Origin: JASLQO01 sp002327525
GTDB taxonomy: Bacteria > Pseudomonadota > Gammaproteobacteria > Pseudomonadales > Azotimanducaceae
Length of the DNA: 64,000 bases
Assembly: GCA_030744435.1 (NCBI GenBank)
Contig: JASLQO010000032.1
Coordinates: 349,165-413,164, forward strand
Direction of reading: 5' to 3'
The notes under the pieces are model-generated. The model was not told where the DNA came from, made no database searches, and saw nothing but the letters and a program-made list of their open reading frames with translations. The stretch's first letter is position 1, and every line of letters begins with the position of its first letter. Position numbers and translations under genes: made by a program. Shown piece after piece: positions 62,019-64,000 of this stretch.

Positions 62019-63281
62019 ATGACACTTCCTCTCTCGATTCGATTGATCGTCGCCGTTGGCAGCCTGGTATTGTTTACAGCAGGTCATGCAACGGACGCTC
62101 GGCAAGCACAGCGCTACGCGGCGTGCAAGGCTCGGCTTGCGGTGGAAGCCGATGAGGTGGGCATTGCGTCTTCGACCATCGAACGCGTGCTCGGCTCTGC
62201 CCGACACAGTGTGCGTGTGCTCGAACTTGACCGCGCCCAGCCCGAGTTTACGAGCTCGTTTGCCGAGTACTACTCTCAGCGGGTGAGCGCGGCCCGGGTC
62301 GTACGCGGCCGCGAAATGCTCGCGAAACACGCACTACTGTTCGACCGCGTGCGCCAGGCTTCCGGCGTACCAGGGCACTACATCGCCGCTTTCTGGGCTC
62401 TTGAGACCAACTTCGGGAGTTATCTCGGCAAAATGTCCGTTGTCGATTCGCTCACCACACTCGCCTGCGACGAACGACGCAGCGATTTTTTCACCAGAGA
62501 GGTGATTTCCGCACTGCGCATCGTCGATGCAGGCGACAGCACACCGGAGGAAATGGTCGGTTCCTGGGCGGGTGCGATGGGTAACTTCCAGTTCATGCCG
62601 TCGGCCTATCTCGCGCATGCCGTCGACGCGGACGGCGACGGTCGCCGCGATCTCTGGCGGAGTATCGAAGACGCCGTGCATTCGGCGGGTGGTTATCTGC
62701 AACAACTGGGCTGGGAGTCGGGTCTGCGCTGGGGGCGGGAAATATCGTTGCCAGCAGCTTTTGACTACGGCCTAGCCAACATCTCTCAGTCGCAGCCGCT
62801 GCGTGCATGGCGGGAAATGGGACTGACCGACGCCCACGGGAACCTGCTGCCAGCGCTCGATCTCCCCGCCCGAGTGCTCGTTCCGGCCGGACACGAAGGA
62901 CCGGCATTCATCGTGTATACGAACTTCGACACGATCATGGGCTGGAATCGCTCCGAGTTCTACGCGCTGACCGTGGGCAGGCTGGCAGACCGCATCGCCG
63001 GCGCCGGCAGATTACACCGTCCCATTCCCGCAAGCGACCTGCGACTATCCCGCGACCGGGTGCTCGCGCTGCAACGGGACCTGGATATGCTCGGCCACGA
63101 TCCGGGTGAGGCTGATGGCATCGCAGGACCCGCCACCCGGGCCGCTCTGAGCCGCTTTCAGCAGGCGAGCGGCCTCATTCCCGATGGGCATCCAGACCGT
63201 GCAGCCATCAAAGCGGTACAGGATGCCACTTGCCAGACACAACCTCATGCCCCTCCTCGTACCCCTGAACGCGCGTGCTAA
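62019..63281 (+). CDS. MltB-family lytic murein transglycosylase
   Basis: A 420-residue exported enzyme with signal peptide (SIRLIVAVGSLVLFTAGHA), the SLT/MltB domain with catalytic Glu129 in WALETNFGS, GSWAGAMGNFQFMPSAYLAH and DGRRDLWRSIEDAVHSAGGY, and a C-terminal peptidoglycan-binding domain (VLALQRDLDMLGHDPGEADG and RAALSRFQQASGLIPDG). It cleaves glycan strands with 1,6-anhydro product. No lipobox is seen, so it is soluble in the periplasm. AAGG precedes the ATG. Confidence 0.9.
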   Translation: MTLPLSIRLIVAVGSLVLFTAGHATDARQAQRYAACKARLAVEADEVGIASSTIERVLGSARHSVRVLELDRAQPEFTSSFAEYYSQRVSAARVVRGREMLAKHALLFDRVRQASGVPGHYIAAFWALETNFGSYLGKMSVVDSLTTLACDERRSDFFTREVISALRIVDAGDSTPEEMVGSWAGAMGNFQFMPSAYLAHAVDADGDGRRDLWRSIEDAVHSAGGYLQQLGWESGLRWGREISLPAAFDYGLANISQSQPLRAWREMGLTDAHGNLLPALDLPARVLVPAGHEGPAFIVYTNFDTIMGWNRSEFYALTVGRLADRIAGAGRLHRPIPASDLRLSRDRVLALQRDLDMLGHDPGEADGIAGPATRAALSRFQQASGLIPDGHPDRAAIKAVQDATCQTQPHAPPRTPERAC

Positions 63282-63338
63282 ACTCGATACCACCCGCGCC
63301 CGCCCTGAGCAGCAACATCAGCGCATGCAGGTAATTCC

Positions 63339-63785
63339 GTGAAACAGACAAAGCTCGAGAGCGACTGGTTGTGCGGATACCGACCGGTCACGGCCATCGG
63401 CGCGATGGCGGTACTACTCCTGGTTAGCGCCGCATTGATCGTGTTGTTCACCGCTGAACCAAGCGACCAACCTCTGCCCGATTTCTCTATTTTTGATGCA
63501 GGCCCCGAACGCAAGGATGCCTTTTTCGGTTACCTCGCTCCAATAGTACGAGAAGAAAACGCCACCATACTCGATCAACGTGAGCGCCTGCAGCGTATTC
63601 ATGAAAATGTGCTCACGGGCGGTGAGCCCGGATACTTTGATCGCGGCTTTCTGACCGATCTCTGCAACCGCTACACCGGTGAAGAGGATTGCAAAAACCG
63701 GGTACCGGCAAGCGATGTTCCAATGCCTTGCAAAGCTTCTCGGCTTTTGGCAGCAACTCACCGGGTGCATCGCAAAGAGCAGTGA
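63339..63785 (+). pseudogene. Bax-like glucosaminidase-domain protein, truncated
   Basis: The N-terminus has a membrane segment (VTAIGAMAVLLLVSAALIVL), then KDAFFGYLAPIVREENATIL and LTDLCNRYT. This is the beginning of Bax-type proteins, which continue with a glucosaminidase domain (PPSLALAQAAxESxWGTS). That domain is missing: after about residue 118 the sequence turns to unrelated residues and stops. The remaining 130 bases lead into an IS3-family element, so insertion or deletion at that element probably removed the rest. The start is GTG at 63339. Confidence 0.65.
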
Positions 63786-63915
63786 CCAGACACGGGCCAC
63801 TGCTCGCGACATGAACCATCTGAGCAGCACCCGTTAGATTCGTCGCTAGGCGCACAGCTTACCTTTGACCTTTCCCCTGCATCTTGTCCGGTTGGAAAGA
63901 GACAAATCCACAGTA

Positions 63916-64000
63916 TTAAGCCACCCGCTCTTCAAATAAAGCGGGGGGCTGGTAGTCGAGCGAACTATGAGGTTTGACTCGATTGTAGTGTTCTCGCCAA
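63916..64000 (-). CDS. IS3-family transposase (OrfB), C-terminal end, partial
   Basis: The minus strand enters from the right edge and reads WREHYNRVKPHSSLDYQPPA, then LFEERVA and TAA. The NRxRPHSSLxYxxP pattern is the C-terminal signature of IS3-group integrase-type transposases (rve domain). The outer end of the element should lie between about 63860 and 63915, which has TGACCTTTCCCC as a possible terminal repeat; I cannot fix it from one end. Nothing else is seen in 63786-63915. Confidence 0.85.
   Translation of the reverse strand, partial: WREHYNRVKPHSSLDYQPPALFEERVA

Overview
The window looks like a chromosomal stretch of a GC-rich, aerobic, probably marine or soil gammaproteobacterium with broad catabolism of fatty acids, amines and hydrophobic organics. 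This is inferred from gene content: a PA3496-family acidic protein, a Gammaproteobacteria-type MetX with Trp-rich motifs, a YejABEF oligopeptide importer, an RND pump with a TetR regulator, a Fur-box TonB receptor, tandem type III CoA-transferases, acyl-CoA dehydrogenase, crotonase and many SDR/epoxide-hydrolase-type enzymes. I cannot name the genus. There are no rRNA or tRNA genes and no CRISPR array that I can see.

Layout. 0-5.6 kb: a membrane nitrilase-family N-acyltransferase, a zone with an ISL3 transposase remnant, metX, a DsbA-like protein, a PA3496-family protein, then a gene-poor stretch with possible tiny membrane ORFs and a long inverted repeat. 5.6-11.4 kb (minus strand): an acyl-CoA ligase, then a tryptophan tryptophylquinone (TTQ) amine dehydrogenase locus (heavy chain, MauD, light chain) followed by a tightly overlapping cytochrome c / SoxC-like molybdoenzyme / cytochrome c set whose middle gene is broken. 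11.7-18.4 kb: crotonase, GST, an acyl-CoA carboxyltransferase, a rhodanese-VOC fusion and a hydratase, interleaved with decayed genes. 18.4-24.8 kb: a Tat-exported Fe-S aldo/keto reductase, larB-larE, a second aldo/keto reductase, and a pair of type III CoA-transferases in which only one partner keeps the catalytic Asp. 24.8-30.4 kb: yejABEF. 30.8-38.9 kb: an SNF symporter, a benzoylformate-decarboxylase-like ThDP enzyme, a CHAD protein, a DUF2254-like protein, a gamma-glutamyltransferase-like Ntn hydrolase and an aldehyde dehydrogenase. 39-48.4 kb: a DUF6152 pair, a TonB receptor, an HpcH aldolase with a DUF7064-type protein, a secreted small protein and a lipoprotein sulfatase. 48.4-53.4 kb: an RND efflux operon with a TetR regulator and a perfect palindromic operator. 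53.4-60 kb: a catabolic operon (MFS, alpha/beta hydrolase, SDR, epoxide hydrolase, SDR, MaoC hydratase). 60-64 kb: NAD kinase, acyl-CoA dehydrogenase, MltB-type transglycosylase, a truncated Bax-like gene and the end of an IS3-family element.

The most striking overall feature is the density of gene remnants, about thirteen in 64 kb. Several keep recognisable pieces of both the start and the end of a gene while the middle is lost, suggesting repeated internal deletion beside intact, translationally coupled neighbours. The biologically most interesting parts are the TTQ dehydrogenase locus lacking mauE and mauG beside an inactivated SoxC-like gene, the asymmetric CoA-transferase pair, the LarB-LarE pair without LarC, and the rhodanese-VOC fusion.
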